NCBI RefSeq assembly: GCF_933775445.1
Contig: NC_065875.1
Span: forward strand, 13,405,001 to 13,469,000
Direction of reading: 5' to 3'
From: Argentina anserina
Taxonomy: Eukaryota > Streptophyta > Magnoliopsida > Rosales > Rosaceae
DNA: 64,000 bases
Within the stretch, counting starts at the first letter, position 1; each line of letters opens with the position of its first letter. Below the pieces are notes generated by a model. It saw only the letters and a program-made list of their open reading frames with translations, was not told the DNA's origin and did not search any database. Positions 12,225-25,025 of the stretch are shown one piece after another. A program made the position numbers and the translations under genes.

Positions 12225-13640
12225 TTTATGGTGTTGGTTGATGTGTCGACACGCTGGTCACGTGTCATCACACAATTCACTACTAAAACTAATGTTATTT
12301 ATGCTAGTTACAAACTCACTTGGTCTCACAGAAAATGACTAAAGTACTAGTCTTGATATTGATAAATGGTAATGCACACCAATCTTTCTGTTTAGGGTCA
12401 TGTAATTTTTGCATAAACAACTTATTACTCACTAGTTCTTGGCTATCATCTTAATCATTGTCAAAGAAATTACAATCCAAAATATCGAAGGATCGAAATA
12501 CTTGAGCACGCCAGGATTGACACGGATCTACGATCTTTGAGCTCCACTAGATTAACCTACATGCCAAATTGTGACGCCACATCGCATAATGGTGAAGCCA
12601 ATTACTCTGAATAAATGTTCTTATTGGAGACGAGCATCCAGATAGTCCGCTATATTAGAACTTTGACAAGCGATCTCTTTTTCCGCTAGATATGTGGAAT
12701 ATCACTTTGATGAGACAATCTTCCCGTCGTTAGGGGGAGATAAGAACAAAGAATGTTCAAGTGGAACGACTTGAATTGTCGTGGTTTGTACCCAATGTGT
12801 CTCATCTTGATCCCCACTATTGCACAAAGTGATGTGATCACATGTATTAGCTGCAAATATGCTTGGACGGTTTAATGTCCTAAGAAGAGGATATGACGCC
12901 ACCCAAAATGAATTTGGCATTGTGTTGCCGCCATAGGTGGTGGCATGTTGACACCATAAAGTGGCATAAATGGTGTCATAGGCCGTGGCTCTCCAAGGAA
13001 GAGGGGGAGACCACCTTATGTTCAATATAAACTCGATTAAAGGAAGAAAGTGAGTTTGGTACAATTGAATCCATTGATCCATAATCTCAAATCGGCCTCA
13101 TGAGAATTCCTGGATTTGGTTATCACTGGGGGACGCCTCAGATGTTAGAACAAATCCTTGAATATATAGAGATCTCTACAAATACAAACCACATGAGGAT
13201 GTAGGATATTAAGTCTTGATATCGAACCATACGTCGTTGAGAAGTAGTAATTTTGGCCCAATGGAAAGAAGCGATCCAGCATGAACTAAAGTTCACTAAC
13301 AAAGATATAGGTATTTGGGCAGGTGAAGCCGACACCGCAAGTATAAACCCTATCATATATCTTTGATATGATGCGTATGAGAATTAAGAGTATAGACTGA
13401 CCTTATGGAGCAAGGTCTCTCACTAAACGCACTGGAATCGACTACGAGAAAATATTCTTTTGTAATGGACCATAAAGAGATATTCTCGTAATGGATGTCA
13501 TTGCACTCCACTACCTTATCAGTTTGGTAGTTTCCGAAAAATTGACAAATGCAGCTTATGAATGGTGAAATAAGGTATCTCTATGGGGATCGAAATTAAG
13601 AGATATACATGAAAGTCATAGAATAGACTTTATCCACCCA
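12225..13640 (+). pseudogene. Copia integrase/reverse transcriptase pseudogene
   Basis: Segments of integrase and reverse transcriptase lie in the expected order and orientation but are separated by many stops and frameshifts. The clearest piece, at about 12690-12750, reads YHFDETIFPSLGGDKN; elements of this group carry a near-identical motif after the integrase core. The piece at 13430-13610 matches the stretch leading from SPVMDVITFRYLI through AYLYGSLDTEIYMKV in related elements. No segment longer than about 40 residues is intact. Confidence 0.75.
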
Positions 13641-14279
13641 AGAAATGACTCTAGATCACGTAGCGTTACAAAATGAATTGAAACGTTCACGAAGTAAGAT
13701 ACTTTATTATGAATATGGATCAGATGTGTTATGTCATTACGTATTCAATATGGATTTACAGAGTCTTTTGATGAACTAAAAAGATGTCGTCATTACAAAT
13801 CCTAAGTCGAGAATGAAAAAGATCTTTGGGAAGACATAGACTCGAAATGGATCTCGAGGACAGTAATATTGATGATTAACCATATGTTAAAATTTCGAGT
13901 ATGAAACTCAAATTTCGAAGTCATGAAAAACTCTAAAACAATCTCAATAAATCGAAATCATTTTAATGTCACAGCGGATCATTACTGAGTTCATAGTATA
14001 ACTTAGTCAAATTTATTATTACAAACCAAATTTATAATTCAACATTATATCAAATGGAAATGTAAAAATCCTCTCAAATTCTCACCACAAGATAGAATAA
14101 AACAACTTCCAGTCTTAAGAGTTGTCCGTCGATTTCCGCTAATCCACACCTGCGGAATTATCCCCTACACCATCGAATAGGTGCACCGGGTAAACACAAA
14201 CCCGGTAAGCTTTGCAGCTCATATGAGTAAAACAACAATATAACTCGCATAAGAATATATACGAAAATCCACAAAGCAT

Positions 14280-14560
14280 CAATAATAAATGCACTCATGA
14301 GTCATTGGACGACCCATCTGGTTGTCCAATATTGACAGAAAACATATATGCTCATGAGAAATCGGGCAATCCCTCTGTTTACCCAAATGCATTTATAATA
14401 CGGGTACTCATGAGCGCTGGTACACCTCTGTTACCCCTCATGTTAGTACGACGCCCGATATTGGGCAACCTCTCGCCACCCAATATCTAAAAATATGGGT
14501 ACTCATGAGCGATGACACACCTCTGTTACCCCTCATGTTAGTACCTCGGCAGACAGACTA
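14280..14560. repeat. Diverged tandem repeats inside the solo LTR
   Basis: The phrase GGGTACTCATGAGCG occurs at about 14401 and 14497, each followed by ACACCTCTGTTACCCCTCATGTTAGTAC-like sequence. Weaker copies precede them. Period about 96 bp. Confidence 0.7.
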
Positions 14561-15254
14561 GCGCTCTAACTGAATCGTAACTGTCGCCCGGCCAAGGCTA
14601 GGTTCCGACATGCCAACACGTCCGAAGACAGGTCCACATACCACAAAAACGTTTTAACATCACTCACGTTAAAACCACGTACAAACAATCATCACATGAT
14701 ATTGTACAAATCAAATCGACATGCTCAAATAAATAATCATCAACGCTAAAATGAACTCATTCGCAAACGGAAATTATGACAGTATATAATATAGCAAACC
14801 ATATATATGTATCTATTTTACCAATTATACACATACACAATCCACTATATCATATACATATCATAGTTCATTCTTTTTATTTAAGCGTAATCATGAATCT
14901 CCGTAAGGGTAGATTCGTCACTGTGAGATTTTACTCACCTTATACTCTTGAGCGTAATTTCCACGATTCCAAACTCGAATCATTTACTTGTTGTGTCGAT
15001 CATCTATAATAGATAAGAAGTGAATTTAGATGCGTTATGTAAAACCTCAAATGCCAAAACAGTAATAATGTTTTACTGTTTAGTAATTTCTGGGTTTTTA
15101 ACGAAATTAATGTTCACGTAATTACTATTCACGTATTACTGTATAAATACATATTAATTACATATTCTTGTACAAGTACATACTATTTACGTATTCTTAT
15201 ACGTCCATGTATTATTCAATCGTAAATACTGTCTCAGTAAATAATAATTACCGA

Positions 15255-15385
15255 TTTACCCTTCAGAAATTATTTTTACGATTACTGTACGTAAAATAAT
15301 TTTACATTCACCGTATGTAAAATAAATTTATATTTACTGTACGTAAATTATTTTTTACATTCACCGTACGTAAAAATAATTTTTT
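15255..15385. repeat. Short AT-rich tandem repeats with (T/C)GTA(C/T)GTAAA core
   Basis: Four copies of about 28-30 bp around ACCGTACGTAAAATAATTTT. The related LTR at 62.5 kb has the equivalent tract with TACGGTAAATGTAA words. Confidence 0.7.
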
Positions 15386-17338
15386 AAAAAATTACTATTT
15401 GAAATCACGGTTCACGTGCCACCTCCGGCAACAGCGCGTGGCGCTCACGTGCCGCCCACAATGGCAGCGCGTGGGGCCCACGCGCCTCTCCTGAAATCGG
15501 CGGCGAGCTCCGCCGCCCCCAAACCCCTCCATTTCCTCTCCTCTTCCCCTCCACGGCCCAAGGCCGCCCAATGCACTTCTCACCTCCCCTCACGCGCCGC
15601 CCTAGGCGGCGGTACCTCCCTCCTCTCCTCCTCCTCCGATCTTCCCCAAAATCCAACCAAAAAAACCACAAACAATCACAATAATCACACTAAGCTAACC
15701 CTCAGTTTGATCGGACCTTGGTACCGTCGGATCATCGCCGGAGAATCTCGAGATGCCGGTGGATTCGAAGTTGAGCAGCGGCGGTGAGAAACGCGAATTC
15801 GATCGCCGATCTTGTCGCAGGTGGCACCGGGGCGAGGAGAGGTGATGGTGGTGTGGTCTCCGTGCCCTGGTTTCGCCGGTGACGATGTTAGGACGGCGGA
15901 GGTAGACACGCGAGCCTCGGGTTGTCGCGAGAGGCTTACGGCAGTGAGGAACGCACGCGTCGAGCTCGGGGTTGATGGTGGAGGGCCGTGCGATGCTTCT
16001 GGGCTAGGCGGTAAGGGCCATGGTGGGCTGGTCGGCGAGATCGCTGGCGAAGTTTCTGAGGGAGGGAGGGAGAGAGCGAGAGAGAAGAGAGAGAAAGGGG
16101 AGGGAGGCGGATGAAGGGTTTCCGAAAATGGAAACCCTACTTCTAAAAATTTCTTTTTTATACCCACTTCCTAAATCGGAAACTAACTTCCGTTGTTAAT
16201 AACTTTCACGTACGACGTCCGATTATAACGCGTGATATGTCCACAAATTCGTATTGATGAGCTCTACAACTTTCATGAAGGAAGTTTTCACAAACAAGCG
16301 ACGGAGTAAAAGTCGATTCTCGCGTCGTGGAAACGTAACGTTTTTCTAAATAAGATTTCCGACGACGGTTCCGTTTTCGATTTGACAACGTCGCGAAGCG
16401 AAACATTACGGTTTATTAATAGTACAATGTTTATTAATTTCTATAAAATCAAATAAATCGATCCCGAAAAATCGGGTCATTACACCATCAATCGGGTTTA
16501 AAAGCACTCTAAAGGTTAAAAGTGAGACTTCCATAACTCCCATGATCAGTCGAAGTCTTTAAAGATATATATGTTTTTGTCTAATTAAAAGATGACGAAT
16601 AAGTGTTGAGAAATGAGATTCCTTATATAAGTGCAAAGACGCATTATTGCATTTAACACAATATGCAAGACTTGACCTCTCATTCGTTGTATAGCTTTAC
16701 GTCCACACAACAACAATACCTAAAAGTTTAGACTTATTTAGTCCCTATACAGAAAAGACAAAACGACATGGTAATGATGAACACTATCTACGTTGTCGCC
16801 AGATGTGCTTAAAGTAAATATGCAAAGGTTATCAAAGCTCCCACGATTAATGTAAAGATCATGGGGAGGTGCAGACATCAGGGGGAGTCTAGCACATATA
16901 TTTTAATCTCAAATGTAATAGGTGTGTTGTGCTCTTTTCCCCTTCGACCAAGGTTTTATTTTCTCCCATTGGGTTTTGTTACTTGGTAAGGGTTTTAATG
17001 AGGCAACACCTTATGCACCATTATATCTTCAACTCGGCACAAGAGGGAGTGTTGAAGGAAAAACATCATTAGTGTGCTTTCGTTAAAGCAAATAAAGGAA
17101 TGAGTTAATGACGTTTATGGTCAACGGATGTAACGGATCAATCACTATTATGTAGCCTTAATTACCATTGTAATTACCATTTATTTCTATTGTAATCTTG
17201 ACCCCTATATAAAGGAGATTTATCAATGAAATGAGGAGATCATTCTATTTTCGCTACAACATAACATTCTTTGTATCCTCATTTCTTTTCCCTTATTTAT
17301 TTATGTAGTAAGATTTATATAACAAACTTATCTATACT

Positions 17339-17797
17339 CAATGGTCTAAATAGCGGTTATCCGCATCGTATCGGTTTTGTAAAATAAGGATATAACGGAG
17401 ATATATCAGATTTATCGTTTTGCTAGTTTTTAATTAAATTTAATGTATTTATTAACATATACTTCAAAATATAACAAATAAACTTGAGAAATTAAAACTT
17501 ATAGCTCAAAATGTATCCAATAAACTTCATAAAAGAAAAAAATTTGATTATTTTGACAAATAAAATACATAAATAAATTTAATCAATAAAAATAGGTGTC
17601 TAAAGGATAAATTGAGGTGATCATTCATCATAAACTCTCTTGTAATCGAATGCTATCGACGACACTTTTCTTTAATTTTTTTTCCAAATGACATGGTTTT
17701 TTATTTTTTTTAAAGTACCAATATATCGTATCGTTTTATAAAAATCAAAGATATATTGGGGATATATCACCGATATATCCTGATATTTAGAACATTG
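17339..17797. mobile_element. Small hAT-like element, 459 bp, with 8-bp target duplication
   Basis: The ends are CAATGGTCTAAATA and TATTTAGAACATTG, inverted repeats matching at 13 of 14 positions. The direct duplication TCTATACT flanks it at 17331-17338 and 17798-17805. The interior is AT-rich with the word GATATATC repeated near the right end. No coding capacity. Because the next base also matches (C), a 9-bp duplication is equally possible, which would suggest a Mutator-like element instead. Confidence 0.75.
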
Positions 17798-17805
17798 TCT
17801 ATACT

Positions 17806-19131
17806 CTAAGAACCAGGACCCACTTTGTCAATCAAAAGGTGTGTAAAATCATGATCTAGCCCTTACACAATAGATTATATTAAAATATATTTTAATACAC
17901 ATAGGATAATGATATAAAAACAAATTCTAAATTTTGCCTCGTAAAATCTCTTTATACTCTCCACTTCCCACTCTCACATTTTTTTTCTAATACCCATGTT
18001 CTTAATTACACACACATCGTGTGTTTGGTTTCTAGTTTTGTTGATTGAAACACACTTTCAAACTTTTCAAAAAAAAAAAGGTATATCAACTATCAAGTTA
18101 TTAAAACATAGAGCGCCACAACCTCTTTTTTTTCTCTCTCTAGGGTTTCGTTCACTAGGGTTTCAAGATCAATGTTTGTGGTGAGCATGGCTCAACTCCT
18201 CTCTCTTTCCCTCACCCTCGATGCACTCCTCTTTTGTGGTGTCGGTGTTGGTTTTCAGGGTAGCGGTGGCGGTCGAGTTTATGGTGATGATAGCCTCGGT
18301 TGGAATCTGGGATTGGGGCAACAACAACCACCCTTCAACTCTTTTTCTTCCTTTTTCACGATTAGAGTTGTAGGGGTTCTTCCAAAGTGTGCTAGGTGGT
18401 GTGACGACGGTAACACCGGCGTCACCGGTTTAAGTTGGTGCTTGGAACCTGACTTGACTTCAGTGTTGGATTGCCATGGTGGTAAGCAGGAGAAGGAAAC
18501 CAAGGCATGGTTTATGATAGAGGGCTTGCGTTGTTTTCCGCAGTCTTCAAGTTTATGGATCTTGGGTTTGTTATCTAATCTTAGATCTTTTTTTTGTCAG
18601 GTTGGTAGTTTTTACCTTAAACCTAGGGAGACTCTCTTTGGGTAGGGTGGTTCCGGTTTTTCCAAATTATTGAGTGTAGTCTTGTATTCAGGGTATTTGG
18701 TTACTTAGTTACTTATGTGGATTCATATCATAGTTGTCGGCATTGAGACAGTTAAGGTTTAATTCGCTAGGCTTTGTTGTTTCGCATAATTCTAATTTTG
18801 TGCTCATTAATTAGGTGTTCGATGTTCATGTTGACCTCTTATATTTTAATATATTTGACGACTTGATTGTTATATTAAAAAAAAACTTTTCAAAAAAAAA
18901 TTATTATCATAATCCAGGGGCCGAAATGCAAAACAACTGGATCCACTCGAGACTAAAATGCAAACACATAAAAACCATAGGGGCCAAACGAGGCACATAA
19001 CTAAACGACTTGTTGCTCAAGTCCCTTGCTTTTCATACTCATAGTGTTCCTGAAGCTCAATCTCAGAGATCGAAACCTAAACAAATCCAAAGAGAAAGAA
19101 GAAGAAGAAGAAGAAACAGAAGAGGAGGAAG
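17806..19131. other. Intergenic with an unassigned ORF, probably TE-derived, and 5' UTR of the proteasome gene
   Basis: An open frame at 18172-18645 (MFVVSMAQLLSLSL...) starts with a hydrophobic stretch but has no recognisable domain. The DNA downstream runs into A tracts at 18879-18900. I suspect a fragment of a non-LTR element and do not call a gene. The stretch from about 19020 to 19131 includes a GAAGAAGAAGAAG purine tract just before the proteasome start codon, likely 5' UTR. Confidence 0.35.
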
Positions 19132-22093
19132 ATGGAGTCTATCTTCGGTTTGGTTGGGAACGACTTCGCCATAGTGGCGGCGGACACGTCGGCCGTGCAC
19201 AGCATACTTGTCCACAAGTCCAACGAGGACAAGATCATGGTTCTCGACTCCCACAAGCTCATCGCCGCCAGCGGTGAGCCCGGTGACAGGTACCCATATA
19301 TCCTCTCCACCCTTTTCTCCTTTTGATTATTTTGATTTGGTTAGGGTTTGCGATTTGATTTCGAATTGGGGGAAATTTACAGGGTTCAGTTCACGGAGTA
19401 CATTCAGAAGAATGTTTCGCTTTATCAGTTTCGTAATGGGATTCCTCTGACCACCGCCGCCGCTGCCAATTTCACCCGCGGCGAGCTCGCCACCGCTTTA
19501 CGGAAGGTAAAGTTTTCACCTTTCCTCGTTTTTGGTTTTGGGTTATTAGATTCTTGTTTATGATCTATAGGGTGAAGTTTGATCTTACAGTATTGGATTT
19601 TTTATGATTTTTTATCCAATGTTGAATATTCAGGTTCAGTTTTAATGGATTAATTGTCTTGGGAAGGTTGGGTTTTGTACATATGCAAGAAGATTGGTGC
19701 AAGTGTTTGTGTTAAAAAGATAAAACTTAAGTATGGTGTGTGTTGTGCAAGTGGTCTGATTGTGTGAGTTTTATGTTCAGTCTATAGGGTTGGCCGTTGG
19801 TGCCATAGGTCCAAGACTCCTAGGTATTTGTAACTGAGGATGCATTTGACAGGAGTCTTACTGCTGCATTTTGGCCTAAATATTTGTTTGGATGTGTCGG
19901 CATATGTGGAAGAGTCTAAACTTCCTAAGTGGGGTGTATGGACTCAAAATTTCCATGAATAAAACCACGGAGGAGGTTCCTAGAAAATGCCATTGAGTTT
20001 AGTTGACCAGTGAATCTATATTTCTTGCGTTAGTCATACATTTGCAAGTCCTGCTCCCTTAAGATAACCTTCTGCCCTATATTCATAATAAAGTATAATA
20101 ATGAGGATTATGGCATTATCTCCTACAAGGAGCCCACATCGACAAGCAAACCACATTGATTCTCTCAAAAGTATGCCGAGCTTTGGGTTCACTTCCCAGG
20201 TTTTTTGAACAGCCATAGGCTTAATCAACGTGGCACCCAAACTCATGAAAGTAGCTGCTGGACCAGATTCCAGAACTCAATTTCTTAAATTTTACTGACT
20301 TATTTCCTACAATTCCCTTGATCCCTGGTATATATGCATCAAATTATTCTAATTATCACTAGTGAGTTTCATATTGCATCAAAGGTTCTAACCTCATCCG
20401 GTGGTTGTTCTCACCTTAGAATGTTGTGGAGAAATCAAACACATAATTTGCCAATGCATTTATAAAAAAATATTCCTGAAAGCAGCGTGGGAAAATTTGG
20501 TTCAACTTGTGAGCTGTGCTAGGTAATTTAGACATAGAACACTTCTCACAGGTGTGAACCAGCCTCCTAAAAAGCTTGGACAGGGAGATTAAGTTTCAAA
20601 GGATGGTCGTCTCGTTTACAAGACAAGTAACCATCTTCTGTTCATGTGGATAGCTATTTGACCAAATTGAATGATCCGGTTGCTATAGATTTATTTAACT
20701 ACCCCTTGCCAGAGAGATAGAGAGTGAGAAGGGTTTTTAAGAGATGGAAATTTGAAGGTATTTGCTGGCACCATCTTAATTCTTTGAGAATTTTAAATTT
20801 CCATGACCCAAATTGCTTAGGTTTACAGACTTAATTGCATATAGCTAAATGAGGTTTAGATCGAGTGATCCTTTCTTTTGGTTTTATCAATGCCTTCACC
20901 GCTTTCAATATGAAGCCTAGCAGCCTGCACTGTTGATGAAAACTGGTCATATGGCAGATGCTGCTTTAAACAAGGTCAATTACCTACCATGGTTAAGAGC
21001 TGATTCTCCTGGTTGCTATAGATTTATTGAACTACCCCTTGCCAGAGAGATAGACAGTGAGAAGGGTTTTTAAGAGATGGAAATTTGAATAGCTGCTGGC
21101 ACCATCTTAATTCTTTGAGAATTTTAAATTTCCATGACCCAAATTGCTTTGGTTTACAAACTTAATTGCATATAGCTAAATGAGGTTTAGATAGAGTGAA
21201 CCTTTCTTTTGGTTTTATCGATGCCTTCTCCACTTTCAATATGAAGCCTAGCAGCCTGCACTGTTGATGAAAACTGGTCATACATCAGATGTTGATTTAA
21301 ATAAGGTCAATCTACCTACCATGGTTAAGAGCTGATTCTCCCAACTGCCTGCTTTTGTGACTGAAGCACATCTCGGATTATCTTGGTGCTTTTTTTTTCT
21401 TTAATTCAGATGACATATTCTCGGGTTATCTTCAGGCTTTTATCCTTTACCTTTCTTTTTCAAAACAACTTTTAAAAGGTTTGATGTCTGCGAATGCACA
21501 CTATATTCAAGTGTTGCAGGCATACTTGAGTACAACTTGTCAGTTAGTTTCACTTACAGGTCCTATGTCGAGCACAAATTGTCAGTAAGTTTCAATTACA
21601 GGTCGTATACTTGAGCACCATTTGACAGTAGGTTTAATGTAAAAAGTACCAACTTTGCTAGTCTTCTTATCTTATTAATTTAAGTGTTAACTTTTTAACT
21701 CTGATGTGTGACTCATATCTTATTCTTTCTTCTTGGTTTTAACAACAAACTATTTTGCAGAACCCATACCATGTGAACATTCTCATGGCTGGATTTGATA
21801 AAGAGAAAGGGGCAGAACTTTACTACATTGATTACATTGCTTCCCTCCACAAGGTTGACAAGGGTGCCTTTGGCTACGGTTCCTATTTTGCTCTCTCCCT
21901 CATGGATCGGCTCTATCACAAAGGTATGTCTGTTGATGAAGCCATTGCCTTGATTGACAAGATCATCATTGAGATCCGATCGAGGCTTGTTGTCGCTCCA
22001 CCCAACTTTGTCATTAAGATAGTGGACAAGGATGGAGCTAGGGAGTACGCGTGGCGTGAGTCCATTAAGGAGGCTGGTGTGGCTGCTGCTTGA
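19132..22093 (+). CDS. PBD1: 20S proteasome subunit beta type-2 (beta 4, PBD)
   Basis: Three exons, 19132-19289, 19383-19506 and 21761-22093, all with GT/AG introns, give a 204-residue protein, the usual length for plant PBD. It begins [20 protein letters not shown] and ends in [11 protein letters not shown], and nearly every stretch matches Arabidopsis PBD ([68 protein letters not shown]). This subunit belongs to the inner beta ring of the 20S core in nucleus and cytosol. It is one of the non-catalytic beta subunits, with no propeptide or N-terminal catalytic threonine, as seen here. The 2.25-kb second intron carries a 333-bp duplication. The gene looks fully intact. The Arabidopsis paralogues PBD1 and PBD2 cannot be told apart for naming. 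Confidence 0.96.
20678..21343 (+). repeat. 333-bp tandem duplication in intron 2 of the proteasome gene
   Basis: The copies begin GGTTGCTATAGATTTATT at 20678 and 21011 and match over about 330 bp with small indels. They are not transposon-like and were probably produced by unequal crossing-over. Confidence 0.9.
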
Positions 22094-22225
22094 GGCTTTT
22101 GCTTCTGTTATCACAAACTTTGGGGGAGTTAATGTCTGGTAGAACTACTATGAAATAGATCTCTTGCTTGAACTATTGAATAGTTGTTGTAATTTTTTAA
22201 AGAATGGGTAGCCTCATTTGGAACA

Positions 22226-22363
22226 ACTGTTCTCCCCCAGTATTCCTCTTTTACCTTTGGTTGATGGTTGTTTTTTTTTTTAAATCCTTTCCTCACTGTT
22301 CTCCCCCAGTATTCCTCTTTTACCTTTGGTTGATGGTTGTTTTTTTTTTAAATCCTTTCCTCA
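22226..22363 (+). repeat. 69-bp tandem duplication in the 3' UTR region of the proteasome gene
   Basis: ACTGTTCTCCCCCAGTATTC starts at 22226 and again at 22295. The copies differ mainly in the length of an internal T run. Confidence 0.92.
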
Positions 22364-25025
22364 CATGATATATATGCATGCAGGGCTAAAGATTCCCAGG
22401 ATGTGAGCTATTTATTTTATGATCTTTCTAAAATTCTCATACATTCGTCGTGAATAGTATTTACTGGTTGATATGAGTAATTCGACAGAGCGCATGGCTA
22501 GTACAAAACTGGTTCTGACAATGTAAAGCCAAAATATGTGCCAATACAAATTTCAAATTAGCAGCTGCTGCAATTTCTTTAGCAATTTAGTCCCACTAGA
22601 AAGAAAACAAAGAGGGCACCTCTACATATTTGCAAGTTTGGTAATTTTGTATTCTTCCCATTTGGGTCAGGATCATCGAATAATCCTATCTTTGATCAAA
22701 GAGGTGGTTTAGACCTTTAGTATACTTTCTTTGCCACATTTTGAGCTATGTTGGAGTGGATCTACTTAAAAGGCTAATGATCATGAACAAAAATTATATG
22801 GTTTCATAGATGGAAATTGGCACAAAACAAGTATTTCTTTTGCATCTTTAGAATAGTTTGCTTTCTCATATTAAGAAGCAAGTCACATTCTAGTCCAATG
22901 TGATCTAAACTATTTTCTCATATTGTTGGTAATATTTCGTGAGAACGAATACCCTAATCAGGTGATTCATCTATTAATTTGTAACTATGGATGGAGGCTG
23001 TAGGCTACTGGATACTAGTGCTTGGTGAGCTATCAAAGACAGAACAATTGGCCGGTTATAGATAGCGGACTCCACACGCATCAAATTGCACTTGCACCAA
23101 TATAAGTCTCGTCGTTGCTAGTTACTCAACTTCGTGAATATTCCTTGACGACTTAGTGGTTGGGCTCTGGAGATGTCGTTTTTTTAGCCTTGTGATTCTG
23201 CGATTTTTGTTGCACATTACGTTGAGATTGTGCTCCCGTCTAAACTCTTATTTTTCTCTTCAATTATAGATGTACTGCATCTTCACTCATCCTTTGCATA
23301 TTAGTGCAATATGAACAACTAACGATTAAATGAGTGGTTGAGAATCTCTTATTTTTCTCTTCAATTATAGATGTACTGCATCTTCACTCATCCTTTGAAT
23401 ATTAGTGCAATGTGAACAACTAATTATGATTGTCAGTTCACTTGCATCTCAGTACGTAAAATTACAAGGGGAAAACCTAACTGTTCATGTGAACTCTGCG
23501 AAGTTGAGATATCCAAAATGAATTCATATTGTTGCCACCTCATTAATGTTATGTTGGATTTTCGATTATGTTTCATAAAATCTCCGTAGTTAGTTTGCCA
23601 CCAAATTTAACTACCAAATTTGTTACATTATTATCATAATGCGTTAATTTCACATATCGGTTACTTTAAAGACATTTTGAGAATAAAAATGACAAATGTA
23701 TGGTTAAATGCATCTATCCTCCTCATCACCTCGTTAGATGCATCTAATTTCTTGTTTGTACGAATGCATCTAATGTCTTGTATGCATGGTATGTATAATC
23801 ACAGCTTTCATATGATTGGATTACCATGAATTTGCATTATAACCGCTCATACTTTTACACGTGAAATAAATCGTTTGTGAATTTAGATAATTTCATTTTA
23901 TCAATGCTTTTTACGTGATTGGGTACCAAAATTAATAATCTACCGGATCTTGAGAACCCAAAGTGCAAAATTAAAAAACTACATTGAACAATAGTAAGAA
24001 CTGATCACACTAGGATGCCCCAAGTATGATTTTTCCTCCCCAAAAAAAAAGTGTGATTTTTACCGATTTATTTCACTTCAGAGAACTGAGAAACAGAGCC
24101 AGTGTTGACTGTGATAGAAATTGACCAATCACCCTCTGCCACGCAGAATACGTTTCATGGTAAGAGCCTTGAAGCCTTGTGCCTTCTGCTACCTGACCCA
24201 TCTCTGCATCCAGAATATAATCCCTGCCTTGTGGTGCTCCATTGAAAATCAGAGCTCCAGTTTCATATACATTATTATTCTGAGATTGTCAAAGAATCAA
24301 TCTTTATAAAGAAAAAAGAAAAACAGAAGACCAAAAGTGGAAGGAACACCTCACCGAACCCTCCTCGTCATTCAGTGTTTTGGTTCTCCTGGGATTTCTA
24401 ATTTGTTTGTTTTTTCGCTCACTCTTCCCAGGGTATGTTTCAATTTGGTTGTGTTTTTCATCGCTTGAAAACTGAAATGCAGTGAAGCGCTTAGAACCCT
24501 TCTCCTATTTCAATTTAATCACTGGAGGGTTTCGGTCATCTCATTCAGTCATTTCTTATAACAGGTTTGTATCTCAACCTAGTTTTAACAGTCCCTTTAA
24601 TTCAAGTTCTAATCTTTCTGCATTTGTCAATCTGTCTGTAGCGCAAATTTCACAGCTTTTCTGTGTTGTATATGATTTTGGAGTCAAAGTCTCATATGGG
24701 TTTTGGGTATTGAAGCAAGTTTGTTCTTTTTTTATCAGAGGTATTGAAATCAAGTTTGTGTTGTTCATACTGATATGATTTACCGAATTAGGTTTCTTTT
24801 TCTTTTCGGAGTTTTTGTTGTTGTTGTGTGGTGTTTGGGATTGACGCCTACTGGCTATGTTGCTGAGCTTTGTTGAAATTGTTGATTATCTGAAATCATG
24901 GATTACAGTACGTTTGCAAATCCTGCTTGTAAATTACAACAGGCACTTCAATTTGTGCTAAAACCTAGCTCCCAGTTGTCGAGTTGAAGCTCACAGTTTC
25001 TTGTTGATTTCAGCAATTTGTGGTG
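22364..25025. other. Intergenic region, then 5' leader of SDE3
   Basis: No gene seen from 22364 to about 24330. A 101-bp tandem duplication starts at 23245. From about 24330 the sequence becomes T-rich with CT-rich leader features and may contain one 5' UTR intron ending at an AG near 25013 (GATTTCAG), just upstream of the SDE3 start codon. The transcription start cannot be fixed by eye. Confidence 0.5.
23245..23446 (+). repeat. 101-bp tandem duplication
   Basis: CTCTTATTTTTCTCTTCAAT begins at 23245 and 23346. Both copies run through GTGCAAT(A/G)TGAACAACTAA. Confidence 0.9.

Larger units (their letters stand above)
13885..16484 (-). mobile_element. Solo LTR of a Ty3/gypsy element, 2.6 kb, minus orientation
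   Basis: On the minus strand it starts TGTAATGACCCGATTTTTCG and ends TTTTAACA. The flanking 5-mers CCATA (13880-13884) and CCATC (16485-16489) match at four of five bases and look like a mutated target duplication. It is homologous to the gypsy LTR at 61.4-62.8 kb over the promoter half, sharing AACTTCC(T/A)TCA.GAAAGTTGTAGA and GGAAACCCTTCA. No internal gypsy sequence flanks it, so it is a solo LTR left by recombination. It splits the decayed copia element. Confidence 0.8.
10095..17300 (+). mobile_element. Heavily decayed Ty1/copia element, interrupted by a solo LTR
   Basis: Copia protein traces are readable only by switching frames. They are integrase (LVDVSTRWSRV near 12235), the integrase C-terminal signature YHFDETIFPSLGGDKN near 12690, the reverse-transcriptase start QWKEAIQHEL near 13260, and catalytic-region traces (ALESTTRKYS, LYGD, EIYMKV) at about 13430-13610. 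The 3' end of such elements is visible at about 16880: a GGGGGAG polypurine tract and the decayed tail whose readable remnant is GVLCSFPL. A probable 3' LTR runs from about 17050 to 17290 with CCCCTATATAAAGGAG as a TATA region. The left limit is uncertain; 10095-11900 is AT-rich and only weakly assignable. Confidence 0.7.

Noticed and set aside
12702..13082. 126-residue minus-strand ORF
   Set aside because: Antisense of the copia integrase remnant, which reads on the + strand as YHFDETIFPSLGGDKN.
15395..16167. Several overlapping ORFs on both strands
   Set aside because: They lie in the GC-rich half of the gypsy solo LTR; the same kind of sequence recurs in the LTR at 61.8-62.45 kb. Codon content is proline/arginine-rich low complexity.
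18172..18645. 157-residue ORF with hydrophobic start upstream of the proteasome gene
   Set aside because: No recognised domain; flanked by A tracts and probably a non-LTR fragment. Not called a gene.
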